Positions 9,115-16,387 of a stretch of 64,000 nt of DNA are shown in pieces (positions within the stretch are counted from its first letter, which is position 1; the number at the start of each line of letters is the position of its first letter). The position numbers and the translations under genes were made by a program. A model generated the notes under the pieces. The model saw nothing but the letters and a program-made list of their open reading frames with translations. It did not search any database and was not told where the DNA came from. This stretch comes from Actinomadura parmotrematis (GTDB taxonomy: Bacteria; Actinomycetota; Actinomycetes; Streptosporangiales; Streptosporangiaceae). The DNA is taken from NCBI RefSeq assembly GCF_019458805.1, contig NZ_JAIBOA010000003.1, forward strand, positions 186,001 to 250,000, in the 5' to 3' direction.

Positions 9115-9122
9115 ATCAGGTG

Positions 9123-9212
9123 CGGAGGATCGGGGATTTGAACCCCGGATGGGCGGTAAACCCAAACCGCATTAGCAGTGCGGCGCCATAGACCGGACTA
9201 GGCGAATCCTCC
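9123..9212 (-). tRNA. tRNA-Ser (anticodon GCU)
   Basis: Read on the minus strand, the 7-bp acceptor stem GGAGGAT/ATCCTCC is complete with G as discriminator. The anticodon stem CCGCA/TGCGG encloses CTGCTAA (anticodon GCT), a long variable arm follows as expected for serine, and the T-arm is CGGGG-TTCAAAT-CCCCG. The 3' CCA is not encoded. The integrase remnant beyond its 3' end marks it as the probable integration site of the island to the left. Confidence 0.96.
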
Positions 9213-9321
9213 ATGTAGCCCTGAGGCTGAGCACAGGCTACCGGTCGGCGCGCGGACCAGCAAAGCGATACCCGCGCCAGGGTCCGAGCATAGTCCGAAA
9301 CGGGGACGCCCGTGCGGCGTG

Positions 9322-9771
9322 TCAGCCGCCGAAGCGGAAGGTCGAGGTGAAGCCGCACGCCTTGCCGAGGGCCTGGCCGTGCTGCGACATCTGCGTCAGC
9401 GAGCCCGTCCCGCTCGCCGCGCTCGTGTTGCCGTTGCTCAGGTTGCGGAGGATGGCCGCGGCGTTGTCCAGGTCGCCCGCGAAGTCGTCGGCCGCCCGCG
9501 CCACGTCGCCGCCGGCCTTCTGGCCCTCGCTGCGGATGTTGCTCGCGGTGGTGGAGTACTTGGCCGCGTTCGCCGCCGCGCTCGCCGTCGGGTCGGCGGC
9601 GTTCGACGGCGCCGTGTTGGTGGACAGGTTCTTCAGCTCGGTCTTGATGTTGTCGCAGGCCGCCGACTTGCCGCCGCCGGTGACGGAGTCGAGCGGCCCG
9701 CAGGCCGCCGACGCGAGCAGCGAACCGCCGAGGGCGATGATGCCGATCAGCTTGGGGGTGGTCATGCTCAT
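9322..9771 (-). CDS. small lipoprotein, unknown function
   Basis: This 149-residue product has an N-terminal signal with LLASAAC as lipobox (Cys at about 24), so it is probably anchored to the outer face of the membrane. The mature part is polar and Ala/Asn/Thr rich (AACDNIKTELKNLS, AAAILRNLSNGN) with predicted helices and a second Cys near the C-terminus (GKACGFTSTF). ATG 9771 is chosen because GGAGAGAGA lies about 8 bp upstream; the longer in-frame extension reads through the Shine-Dalgarno site. No family is recognised. It is a single gene between two tRNA genes. Confidence 0.75.
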   Translation of the reverse strand: MSMTTPKLIGIIALGGSLLASAACGPLDSVTGGGKSAACDNIKTELKNLSTNTAPSNAADPTASAAANAAKYSTTASNIRSEGQKAGGDVARAADDFAGDLDNAAAILRNLSNGNTSAASGTGSLTQMSQHGQALGKACGFTSTFRFGG

Positions 9772-9954
9772 GGGGGTCTCTCTCCAGGGGGCGGAACGCG
9801 GACGAGCGTAGACCGCAGGTGTCACACCCGTCCCGAATACCGCTTTGTCGGTCGAATCGCCCCAGGGGTTCCGTGCTCCGCGTCACATCGCGCCGTGTCC
9901 GTCCCCCGATTCGCGGAGAGGTCCCCGCACCCGGTACAGTTGTCTCCAGCAGGC

Positions 9955-10027
9955 GCACCCGTAGCTCAATGGATAGAGCATCTGACTACGGATCAGAAGG
10001 TTAGGGGTTCGAATCCCTTCGGGTGCA
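9955..10027 (+). tRNA. tRNA-Arg (anticodon ACG)
   Basis: The acceptor stem GCACCCG/CGGGTGC is complete with discriminator A at 10027. The D arm AGCTCAATGGATAGAGC, anticodon stem-loop CTGACTACGGATCAG (anticodon ACG, read as ICG) and T arm AGGGGTTCGAATCCCTT are all intact. The 3' CCA is not encoded. A strong hairpin follows within 10 bp. Confidence 0.97.
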
Positions 10028-10035
10028 CAGCAGGT

Positions 10036-10070
10036 CAGAAGCCCCTCGCGGTCTCCGCGAGGGGCTTCTG
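10036..10070 (+). terminator. terminator after tRNA-Arg
   Basis: A 16-bp perfect stem (10036-10051 with 10055-10070) with loop TCT directly follows the tRNA gene. It could also serve the leftward HxlR gene, which ends at 10112. Confidence 0.8.
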
Positions 10071-10111
10071 CGTTGGCGGGGGTCCGATCGCAGGGGGTTG
10101 CGGGCGGCGGT

Positions 10112-10624
10112 TCAGGCTTCGGTGGGGCTGGAGGAGGGCGGCCGGCTCGTGGGGGGCGGCGGCGCCGCCGTCGGGCTCGGTGAGGTCGCTCCACCGACGG
10201 CGCTCGCGGGTGATGGAGGGGCGCCCGGTCGCCGGGTGCGGTTCTCGGCCATGGCGGGGCCGTGCTGGACGGCCCAGTCGGCGAGGGCCGACAAGGGGAC
10301 GAGGAGGGTGCGGCCGAGCGGGGTCAGGCGGTACTCGACGCTCGGGGGGACGGTCGGGTGGACGTCGCGCTGGACGAGGCCGTCGGTCTCCAGGGAGCGC
10401 AGGGTGCGGGTGAGCATGCGCTGGCTGATGCCCTCGACGGCGCGGTGCAGCTCGTTGTAGCGGTGCGGGCGGGCGCCGAGGAGGGCGACCAGCAGCAGGC
10501 TCCACTTGTCGCCGAACCGCCGGAAGACGTCCCCGACGGGGCAGGCGTCGTGCTCGGCGGACGGCACCGGGCGGGGCAGGTCGTGCGCGAGCAGGGAGGG
10601 GACATCGGTGTGCGTACCGGACAT
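10112..10624 (-). CDS. HxlR-family transcriptional regulator
   Basis: This 170-residue winged-helix regulator has the HxlR signature: CPVGDVFRRFGDKWSLLL around residue 30-45, HRYNELHRAVEGISQRMLTR, then the wing LVQRDVHPTVPPSVEYRLT. HxlR proteins usually sense small electrophiles or redox signals and control a divergent oxidoreductase. Cys28 at the start of the motif is the typical sensing cysteine. The C-terminal 40 residues are a low-complexity Pro/Ser/Ala tail. It is divergent from the SDR gene at 10700 and probably controls it through the inverted repeat between them. Confidence 0.9.
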   Translation of the reverse strand: MSGTHTDVPSLLAHDLPRPVPSAEHDACPVGDVFRRFGDKWSLLLVALLGARPHRYNELHRAVEGISQRMLTRTLRSLETDGLVQRDVHPTVPPSVEYRLTPLGRTLLVPLSALADWAVQHGPAMAENRTRRPGAPPSPASAVGGATSPSPTAAPPPPTSRPPSSSPTEA

Positions 10625-10662
10625 GGAACTGCCTTCTTCCGTCCCCGGGGAGCCGGGTCGAT

Positions 10663-10686
10663 GATCGGAGCCGTCCGCTTCCGATC
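10663..10686. promoter_or_regulatory. inverted repeat in the HxlR/SDR intergenic region (candidate operator)
   Basis: GATCGGAGC (10663-10671) faces GCTTCCGATC (10677-10686), an almost perfect inverted repeat in the 75-bp gap between the two divergent genes. Position and symmetry suit a dimeric HxlR-type regulator. Confidence 0.5.
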
Positions 10687-10699
10687 CTAGGAGGGCATC

Positions 10700-11533
10700 G
10701 TGCCGGAGGACTCGAAGGCCGTCGTCATCAGCGGCGGCACGTCCGGGATGGGCCGGGCCGTCGCGCTGGCGCGGCTGGCGCGCGGGGACCGCGTCACCGT
10801 GATCGGCAGCAGCGGTGCGCGGGGGCGTGCGCTGCTGGACGAGGCGGGGGACGCGCGGCTGCGGTTCCTGCGGGCGGACCTGTCCTCGATCGCGGAGGTC
10901 GAGCGGGTCGCGGCCCGGATCGGCGAGGAGTACGGGGCGGTGGACGCACTCGGGTTGTTCGCGAACCGGATCGCGGCGAAGCGGGTGGAGACGGCGGACG
11001 GGCTGGAGTCGACGTTCGCGCTGTACTACCTGAGCCGCCACCTGCTGGGGACGCTGCTGCGGCCGCTGCTGGACGCCGCGCCCGCGCCCGTGATCGTCAA
11101 CGTGGCGGGGGTGGGGACGACGGCCGGCGGGATCGTCTGGGACGATCCGCAGCTCGTGCGGCGCTACGGGCAGGTGCGGGCGCAGTTGCAGGCCGGGCGG
11201 GCGAACGATCTGCTCGGGGTGGCGTTCGCGGAGCGGGGGTACGGGAGGGCGCGCTACGTGCTCTACCACCCGGGGTTCACGCGGAGCGGGACGGACGGGC
11301 ATCCGAACCCCCTCGTGCGGAGCTCGATCAAGGTGCTGGCGCGGTTCTTCGCGCGGAGCGTCGACGAGGCGGTGCGGCCGATCGTGGGATGGATCGACGA
11401 GCCGCCCGCGGCGCCCCTGGCGGCGTTCGATCGCGGCGAGCCCGTCGAGCTGTCGTTGAAGACCCTGGACCCCGGTGACGCCGCCCGCCTGGCCGACTAC
11501 ACGGAGGGGCTGCTGCGCGAGCGCGGGCGGTGA
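10700..11533 (+). CDS. short-chain dehydrogenase/reductase
   Basis: This is a 277-residue SDR. The NAD(P)-binding motif appears as SGGTSGMGRAVA near residue 11, a variant of TGxxxGxG, and ADLSS near 60 is the adenine pocket. The usual NNAG is replaced by FANRIA, and the active-site YxxxK region appears only as VRRYGQVRAQL, without an obvious lysine four residues after the tyrosine. Many actinomycete SDRs of this 'oxidoreductase with NAD-binding' type look like this, and the substrate is unknown. GTG 10700 follows a strong AGGAGG (10689-10694). It is divergent from the HxlR gene. Confidence 0.85.
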   Translation: MPEDSKAVVISGGTSGMGRAVALARLARGDRVTVIGSSGARGRALLDEAGDARLRFLRADLSSIAEVERVAARIGEEYGAVDALGLFANRIAAKRVETADGLESTFALYYLSRHLLGTLLRPLLDAAPAPVIVNVAGVGTTAGGIVWDDPQLVRRYGQVRAQLQAGRANDLLGVAFAERGYGRARYVLYHPGFTRSGTDGHPNPLVRSSIKVLARFFARSVDEAVRPIVGWIDEPPAAPLAAFDRGEPVELSLKTLDPGDAARLADYTEGLLRERGR

Positions 11534-12039
11534 AGGGCTCCTCGCGCAGCGCGCCGCCGACCGTATGCCCGCGCACCGTCCCGCCGGCGCGGCACGGGTC
11601 CGTGGCGATACCCGGCACGCGTGACGCCGTCCCACGACGGGTCGCAGGACAAGGGGACGCCCTCGTCGAGGGCGCGGGCGCTGGGCCTTCCCCGCGTGCG
11701 GGCGATCCACCGGGTCGCTCGGGAGCGGGCATCGGCACCGTCCGCGCCCCGGACGGACACGGGCGCGTAGCGGGCGGTTCCGTGCCGGGCGACAAGTCCG
11801 GTTCCACGCGGGTCTGCGAGGTCGAGCAGAGCTGGCTCTGCCCGGTTCTCCAGTTCGCTGGAGCGCCGGTAGCGCCGCCTTCGCCGGCCGGTCCGTCGGC
11901 TGACCGGTGAGGGTGATCCGCCGGCCGTTCGTGGTTCTCCATGAACGGCCGGTCTTTTGATGTCGCAAGACCGATGCGGACGGTGAAAGGATCATCGCTC
12001 GTCGTGGTCGGACGGGGGCGGGGCGGGTAGGTCGGGCGT
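11534..12039. other. gene-free stretch downstream of the SDR
   Basis: About 500 bp without a convincing ORF on either strand; the long frames here have no biased codon use or domain pattern. The only clear element is the terminator at 11921-11958. Confidence 0.5.
11921..11958 (+). terminator. rho-independent terminator
   Basis: CCGGCCGTTC (11921-11930) and GAACGGCCGG (11943-11952) form a 10-bp perfect stem with a 12-base loop, followed by TCTTTT. It is the most canonical intrinsic terminator in the window. It lies nearly 390 bp past the SDR stop, so either the SDR has a long 3' tail or an unrecognised short transcript ends here. Confidence 0.8.
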
Positions 12040-12450
12040 ATGAGCGAGGACGACGCGACGGTCGAGGCCGTCGGGAAGGTCGGCGAGGCGCTGGAGACCG
12101 TCGAGCGGGCGCGCGGGCATCTGTACGCGTTCCACCAGCTGATGGGGACGGCGGACCTGGCGCTCGGCGAGGCCGTGGAGATGCTCGCGCAAGCTGGGCA
12201 CGCCGAGCAGGCGGCGGTGCTGGACCGGGAGATCGTCGGCCGCAACGTGCTGGACGGCCGGTGGACGTTCCAGGTGGTCGAGGAGTACGACGCGACCTAC
12301 TACGGGCCGTTCAAGGACCTGGAGCGGCGGGTGCGCGAGGATCTCGTCGGCGAGGGCCGGCACCCCTACGAGGCGCGGATGAAGGAGCGCCGGCGGACGC
12401 GGGGGCATCCGCGGCACACGGCGGCGCCGGGGGCGGCGGAGGACGGGTGA
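12040..12450 (+). CDS. conserved hypothetical protein
   Basis: This 136-residue, mostly helical and charged protein (ALETVERARGHLYAFHQLMG, EMLAQAGHAEQAAVLDREIVG, DGRWTFQVVEEYDATYYGPF) matches the look of a small cytoplasmic protein common in actinomycetes but without known function. The C-terminal 30 residues are basic and disordered. ATG 12040 is the first in-frame start after the upstream terminator. No operon partners; the next gene is 113 bp away on the same strand. Confidence 0.75.
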   Translation: MSEDDATVEAVGKVGEALETVERARGHLYAFHQLMGTADLALGEAVEMLAQAGHAEQAAVLDREIVGRNVLDGRWTFQVVEEYDATYYGPFKDLERRVREDLVGEGRHPYEARMKERRRTRGHPRHTAAPGAAEDG

Positions 12451-12563
12451 GCCGCCGGGGCCGCCAGGACAGAAGCGCTGTTCTTTCGCATCGGGTAACG
12501 GGTGCGGGAAAACCTGCCGGTCGGTGACTGTTCGCCGCCGGGGGCGCTGGTTACCCTGCGGTC

Positions 12564-12863
12564 ATGGCGGACGAAGTCGCTTGGCAGGTGAGGCAGGGCG
12601 ATGTGCTGGTCGGCACGCTCTACCGGGTGGACGTCGATTTCCCGTGGACCCACTGCCGCTTCGAGCCGGGGCCCGGCTGGGAGCCGCTCCGCCCGATCTT
12701 CGAGGCGTGGGACGACCTGATCCGGCGGGGCGCGCCCGAGGACGTCCCGCCGCCGCCCACCGCCCCGAAGGAGATGGGGCTGGAGCTGGTCCCGATCGGC
12801 GGCGGCGAGGCGTACCGGCCGGCCCGGATCTGGCTCGCGTCGACGCCGGCGCGGTTCCGGTAG
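12564..12863 (+). CDS. conserved hypothetical protein (99 aa)
   Basis: This small soluble protein opens with a beta-rich section (VAWQVRQGDVLVGTLYRVDVDFPWTHCRFEP), has a middle helix (LRPIFEAWDDLIRRG) and then a further strand pair (MGLELVPIGGGEAYRPARIWLA). It resembles uncharacterised actinomycete proteins. No catalytic motif is seen. It is followed immediately by a terminator hairpin, so it is probably monocistronic. Confidence 0.75.
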   Translation: MADEVAWQVRQGDVLVGTLYRVDVDFPWTHCRFEPGPGWEPLRPIFEAWDDLIRRGAPEDVPPPPTAPKEMGLELVPIGGGEAYRPARIWLASTPARFR

Positions 12864-12869
12864 CACCCC

Positions 12870-12896
12870 GCCCTCCCCGCCTCCGTTGGGGAGGGC
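12870..12896. terminator. bidirectional terminator between convergent genes
   Basis: GCCCTCCCC (12870-12878) pairs with GGGGAGGGC (12888-12896). It sits between the rightward gene ending at 12863 and the leftward lipoprotein gene ending at 12909. Confidence 0.7.
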
Positions 12897-12908
12897 GAAG
12901 CCCGGGCG

Positions 12909-13631
12909 TCAGGGGACGTTGACGACGAGCCGCTTCGGCGGCGCGGTCACCTTCACCGGCACGTTGTAGTCGAGGAACTCCAGCCGGTCGGTGGCGCTGG
13001 AGTCGAGGCGCACGAGGTACGGCTCGCCCTCGGCGGAGACGTACAGCTTCCCGCCGGTGCCGTCGGTCAGCGGCAGCGAGAGGCGGCCGTTGACGCGCTC
13101 CAGCCGGCCCTTGCTGACGGCGCCGTCCGGCTTCAGCAGCTCGCCGATGATCTTCGGTAGCGAGGTGAGGGCGGCGATGTCGGCGAAGTCCTTCGACGAC
13201 GAGGTCGTCTTCATGTACTTGCCGGCGAGGACGCGGGCGGCGTCCGCGCCCGCCTCGGCGGTGAGGAACTTCTTGTTGGCCTTGATGTAGACGGTGTCGC
13301 GGATGCGGATCAGCTGCAGGGTCTTGCCGGGGGGCTCGGTGAGGCTGCCGGCGCTCGCGCGCGAGCCCGCGACGCGCAGGTCCATCTCGTAGACGGGGTC
13401 CTTGCCGTCCTTGAGGCGGCCGCGGATGTGCACGGAACCGGTGGCGAGCATGGCCTTGCGGGCGCGCTCCAGGATCTGGTCGGCGGGCAGCCGGTCGATG
13501 CCGTTGGTGGCGGGGGACGCCTGGCCGGCCGGCTTCCGGTCGGCGGTCTCGGCGGCGGTGCCGGCGTCGCAGGCGGACGCGAGGGGCAGCGCGAGGGCGG
13601 CGGTGAGGAGGAGGGGGAGTGAGCGGCGCAT
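12909..13631 (-). CDS. LppX/LprAFG-like lipoprotein
   Basis: The 240-residue precursor has a clear lipoprotein signal (MRRSLPLLLTAALALPLASAC, Cys21). The mature protein has the features of the LppX_LprAFG/LolA-like fold: an early helix DQILERARKAMLATGSVHIRG, repeated beta strands (DPVYEMDLRVAG, LQLIRIRDTVYIKANKK) and EPYLVRLDSS near the end. Relatives bind or carry acylated lipids across the envelope; binding here is not shown. ATG 13631 has GGAAGG about 8 bp upstream. It is divergent from the SARP gene, with direct repeats in the shared 132-bp gap, so co-regulation is likely. Confidence 0.85.
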   Translation of the reverse strand: MRRSLPLLLTAALALPLASACDAGTAAETADRKPAGQASPATNGIDRLPADQILERARKAMLATGSVHIRGRLKDGKDPVYEMDLRVAGSRASAGSLTEPPGKTLQLIRIRDTVYIKANKKFLTAEAGADAARVLAGKYMKTTSSSKDFADIAALTSLPKIIGELLKPDGAVSKGRLERVNGRLSLPLTDGTGGKLYVSAEGEPYLVRLDSSATDRLEFLDYNVPVKVTAPPKRLVVNVP

Positions 13632-13659
13632 GATGCCTTCCAAGGGGAGATCGGCCGGG

Positions 13660-13679
13660 TCTGACCAGTGTTCTGACCA
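13660..13679. promoter_or_regulatory. direct repeat TCTGACCA-N4-TCTGACCA, candidate SARP site
   Basis: TCTGACCA occurs at 13660-13667 and again at 13672-13679, a 12-bp period. SARP-family activators bind short direct repeats spaced about one helical turn apart near the -35 region. The site lies between the divergent lipoprotein and SARP genes. Confidence 0.45.
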
Positions 13680-13763
13680 CCTCTGCGGCCTCTCTGTCGT
13701 TATGCTGCGGTCGCCCCGTTTGTTCTGCCGGAGGGCTGCGGCCCCGCTGCGAGAGGAACCACC

Positions 13764-15353
13764 GTGCGCTTCGAGATCCTCGGGCGCCTGCGGGCATGGC
13801 GGGACACCGGGGAGGTGGACCTCGGTCCCGGCAAGCAGCGCGCCGTGCTCGGCGTGCTGCTGCTGAACGCCGGCCGCCCGGTCGCGTCGGGCGCGATCGT
13901 GGACGCCGTGTGGGGCGACGAGCCGCCCGACAACGGCGCGAACGTCGTCCAGAAGTACGTCGCGGGGCTGCGCCGCGCGCTGGAGCCGGACCGCTCGCCG
14001 CGCGCCGTCAGCACCCTGCTGCCCCTCACGCCCGCCGGGTACGTGCTGCACGTGCCGCCCGGCGGCCTGGACGTGGCGGTGTTCCAGGACGCGGTGCGGT
14101 CGGCGCTCGCCGAGCGCGGCCCCGACACCGGGGAGCGGCTCCGCGCGGCGCTGGACCTCTGGAGCGGCCCGGTGCTGGCCGACCTGGAGGGCCCGGTGTT
14201 CGACGCGGCGCGCGCCCGGTACGCCGAGGAGCGCCTCGCCGCCGTGGAGGAGCTCGCCGAGCTGGAGATCACCGCGGGCCGGGGGGCGGCGCAGGTGCCC
14301 GAGCTGCTGCGCCTCGCCGGCGAGTTCCCGCTCCGCGAGCGGCTCCGCTACCTGCTGGTGCTGGCGCTCTACCGGTCCGGGCGGCAGGCCGAGGCGCTCG
14401 CCGCCTACCGGGAGGCGCGCGACTTCCTGGTGGAGGAGTTCGGCGTCGAGCCCGGCGAGCGGCTCCAGCAGCTCCACCTGACGATCCTGCGCGCCGACCG
14501 CGTCCTGGAGCCGGAACCGCCCGCCGCGCCCGCCCCGCCCCCGCAGCCCGCCGCCTGGCCGCCCGGCCCGTACGCGCAGCCCGTCCCGGCGCCGCCGTAC
14601 GGCCACCTGCCGCCGATGTTCGGGGCCGCGCCCCCGCACCGCCGGTGGACGTGGATGCTGCACTGCGTCGCGTGCGCCGCGCCGGCGCTGACGGTGGGGT
14701 TCGGCGGCTGGCTCGTCGTCACGGTCTACGCGGCGCTGCGCCGCAGCCGGCTGCTCGGGCTGTCGGCCCTCGGGTTCCTGGGGCTGCTGGTGCTCATGCT
14801 GGTGGGGTTCAGCCATCCCGAGGACGACGACGCGTGGATGGCCACGGGGCTGCTCTGCCTGCTGGCCATCGTGATCGGGGTGCCGGTCCAGATCGTGGCG
14901 CTGCTGGCGCGGGCCGAGCGCGGCGAGAGGCTGTCGACGGCGTCGGCCGCCGCGCTGGAGCGCCGCGTCCGCCGCGACGCGGCGCGCGTCCTGCTGGAGC
15001 ACCGGCCCGACGTCGCCCGCCAGCTCGGCGTGGGCCGCCCCGACCTGCCGCGGGTGTTCGACGACGGCGGGCTGGTCGACGTCAACGCCGTCCCGGAGGG
15101 CATCCTGTCGGGGCTGCCGGGCGTGCTGCCGCAGCAGGCCCGGCTGATCGCGACGGTGCGGTCGGCGCAGGGCCCGTTCGGGTCGGTCGCCGACCTGGTG
15201 ACGTGGGGGCTGCTGCCGATGCACACCGTCCGCGCCCTGCAGGAGGTGCTGGTCGCGCTGCCCGTCGACCGGCCGGCGCCCCCGGTGGACGCGCCGCCCG
15301 CCGACACGCCGCCCGAGGGCCTGCCGGCGGTCCCGTCCCGCGGCACGGTCTAG
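13764..15353 (+). CDS. SARP/BTAD regulator with membrane segments and a helix-hairpin-helix tail
   Basis: Residues 1-90 are an OmpR-like winged helix (GPGKQRAVLGVLLLNAG, NVVQKYVAGLRRAL) and 95-245 a BTAD domain (LLRLAGEFPLRERLRYLLVLALYRSGRQAEAL), so the front is a typical SARP activator. A proline-rich linker (about 250-295) then leads to three hydrophobic segments (about 300-380), a rare feature. The last 110 residues contain a ComEA-like helix-hairpin-helix region (DVNAVPEGILSGLPGVLPQQA and SVADLVTWGLLP). This suggests a membrane-tethered regulator. GTG 13764 keeps the DNA-binding domain intact. The stop overlaps the convergent hydrolase stop. Confidence 0.9.
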   Translation: MRFEILGRLRAWRDTGEVDLGPGKQRAVLGVLLLNAGRPVASGAIVDAVWGDEPPDNGANVVQKYVAGLRRALEPDRSPRAVSTLLPLTPAGYVLHVPPGGLDVAVFQDAVRSALAERGPDTGERLRAALDLWSGPVLADLEGPVFDAARARYAEERLAAVEELAELEITAGRGAAQVPELLRLAGEFPLRERLRYLLVLALYRSGRQAEALAAYREARDFLVEEFGVEPGERLQQLHLTILRADRVLEPEPPAAPAPPPQPAAWPPGPYAQPVPAPPYGHLPPMFGAAPPHRRWTWMLHCVACAAPALTVGFGGWLVVTVYAALRRSRLLGLSALGFLGLLVLMLVGFSHPEDDDAWMATGLLCLLAIVIGVPVQIVALLARAERGERLSTASAAALERRVRRDAARVLLEHRPDVARQLGVGRPDLPRVFDDGGLVDVNAVPEGILSGLPGVLPQQARLIATVRSAQGPFGSVADLVTWGLLPMHTVRALQEVLVALPVDRPAPPVDAPPADTPPEGLPAVPSRGTV

Positions 15354-16270
15354 CTGCCGCTGGACGGCTCGGGCGGGGCGGCGGCGCGGCCGTGCAGGAG
15401 GACGTCGCGCCAGTCCCGCCGGTCGTGCCGGGCGGGCTCGGTCTTCAGGAAGTCGCCGAGGACGTCGGCGAAGCGGTCCGGGTCGTCGTGGTGCGGGAAG
15501 TGGCCGGCGTCCTCGAACACCTCCAGCCGGCTGCCGGGCAGCGCGGCGTGCGCGACGAGGGCGTGCCGGGCCGGGATGATCCCGTCGCGGCGCCCCCAGA
15601 CGATGAGGGTCGGCAGCTCGCGCGCCAGGTAGCTGCGGTCGAGCATGGTGACGGCCTGGCCGCGCAGGTCGACGCCCGCGCGGATGGTGCGCAGGAACGC
15701 GCGCCGCGCCGTCGGGTCGGCGAATCGCCGGTAGCGGCCGAGGACGTAGTCGAGGTCGGGGCCGAGGCCCGCGCCGCCGAGGGCGCGGAGCAGCGGCGCG
15801 GACAGCCGGACGGCGGCGCGCGTCGCGGGCGCGGTCAGCAGGAGCATGCCGAGGCCCGCGCCGGGCCCGGCGGCGAGCCGGAACACCGGGTGCACCTCGC
15901 GGCCGAGCCCGGCGCTGCTGACGAGGGCGAGGCGCTCGACGCGCTCGGGGAACTGGTAGGCGAACTGCATGGCGATGCCGCCGCCGAGGGAGTGCCCGAC
16001 GACGCTGACGCGGTCGGCGTCCAGGGTGGTGAGCAGGTCGCGCAGGCCGCAGGCGTAGGCGCCGATCGCGTAGTCGGCGCGGGGCTTGGCGGAGTCGCCG
16101 TGGCCGAGCAGGTCGGGGGCGATGACGGTGTGCCGCTCGGCGAGCCGGGCGAGCACCGGCTCCCAGGTGGCCGAGCTGTCGCCGATGCCGTGCACGAGCA
16201 GGAGCGGGGGGCCGTCACCGAGGACGCGGTACGCGCGCCGGTATCCGTGGATGTCCCGGTAGTGCAGCAT
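15350..16270 (-). CDS. alpha/beta hydrolase
   Basis: This 306-residue alpha/beta-fold hydrolase has VHGIGDSS as the oxyanion strand near residue 26, the nucleophile elbow GHSLGGG near 95, DGIIP supplying the acid at about 230, and GHFPHHDDP the histidine at about 256. It is closest in look to the meta-cleavage/haloperoxidase-like hydrolases; the substrate cannot be told. Its stop shares the palindromic CTAG with the SARP gene's stop (15350-15353). It is divergent from the GCS2/ATP-grasp operon. Confidence 0.88.
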   Translation of the reverse strand: MLHYRDIHGYRRAYRVLGDGPPLLLVHGIGDSSATWEPVLARLAERHTVIAPDLLGHGDSAKPRADYAIGAYACGLRDLLTTLDADRVSVVGHSLGGGIAMQFAYQFPERVERLALVSSAGLGREVHPVFRLAAGPGAGLGMLLLTAPATRAAVRLSAPLLRALGGAGLGPDLDYVLGRYRRFADPTARRAFLRTIRAGVDLRGQAVTMLDRSYLARELPTLIVWGRRDGIIPARHALVAHAALPGSRLEVFEDAGHFPHHDDPDRFADVLGDFLKTEPARHDRRDWRDVLLHGRAAAPPEPSSGS

Positions 16271-16387
16271 CCCCGCAGGATGCGCCCGCCGTGTTGCGGG
16301 CGTGCTTCGGTCAGGTGAGAACCCGGTAAGCAGGTAAAACCTGGATTCTTAGGATATATCCGCGAAACAAAGGGCACTTAGTCTCGC

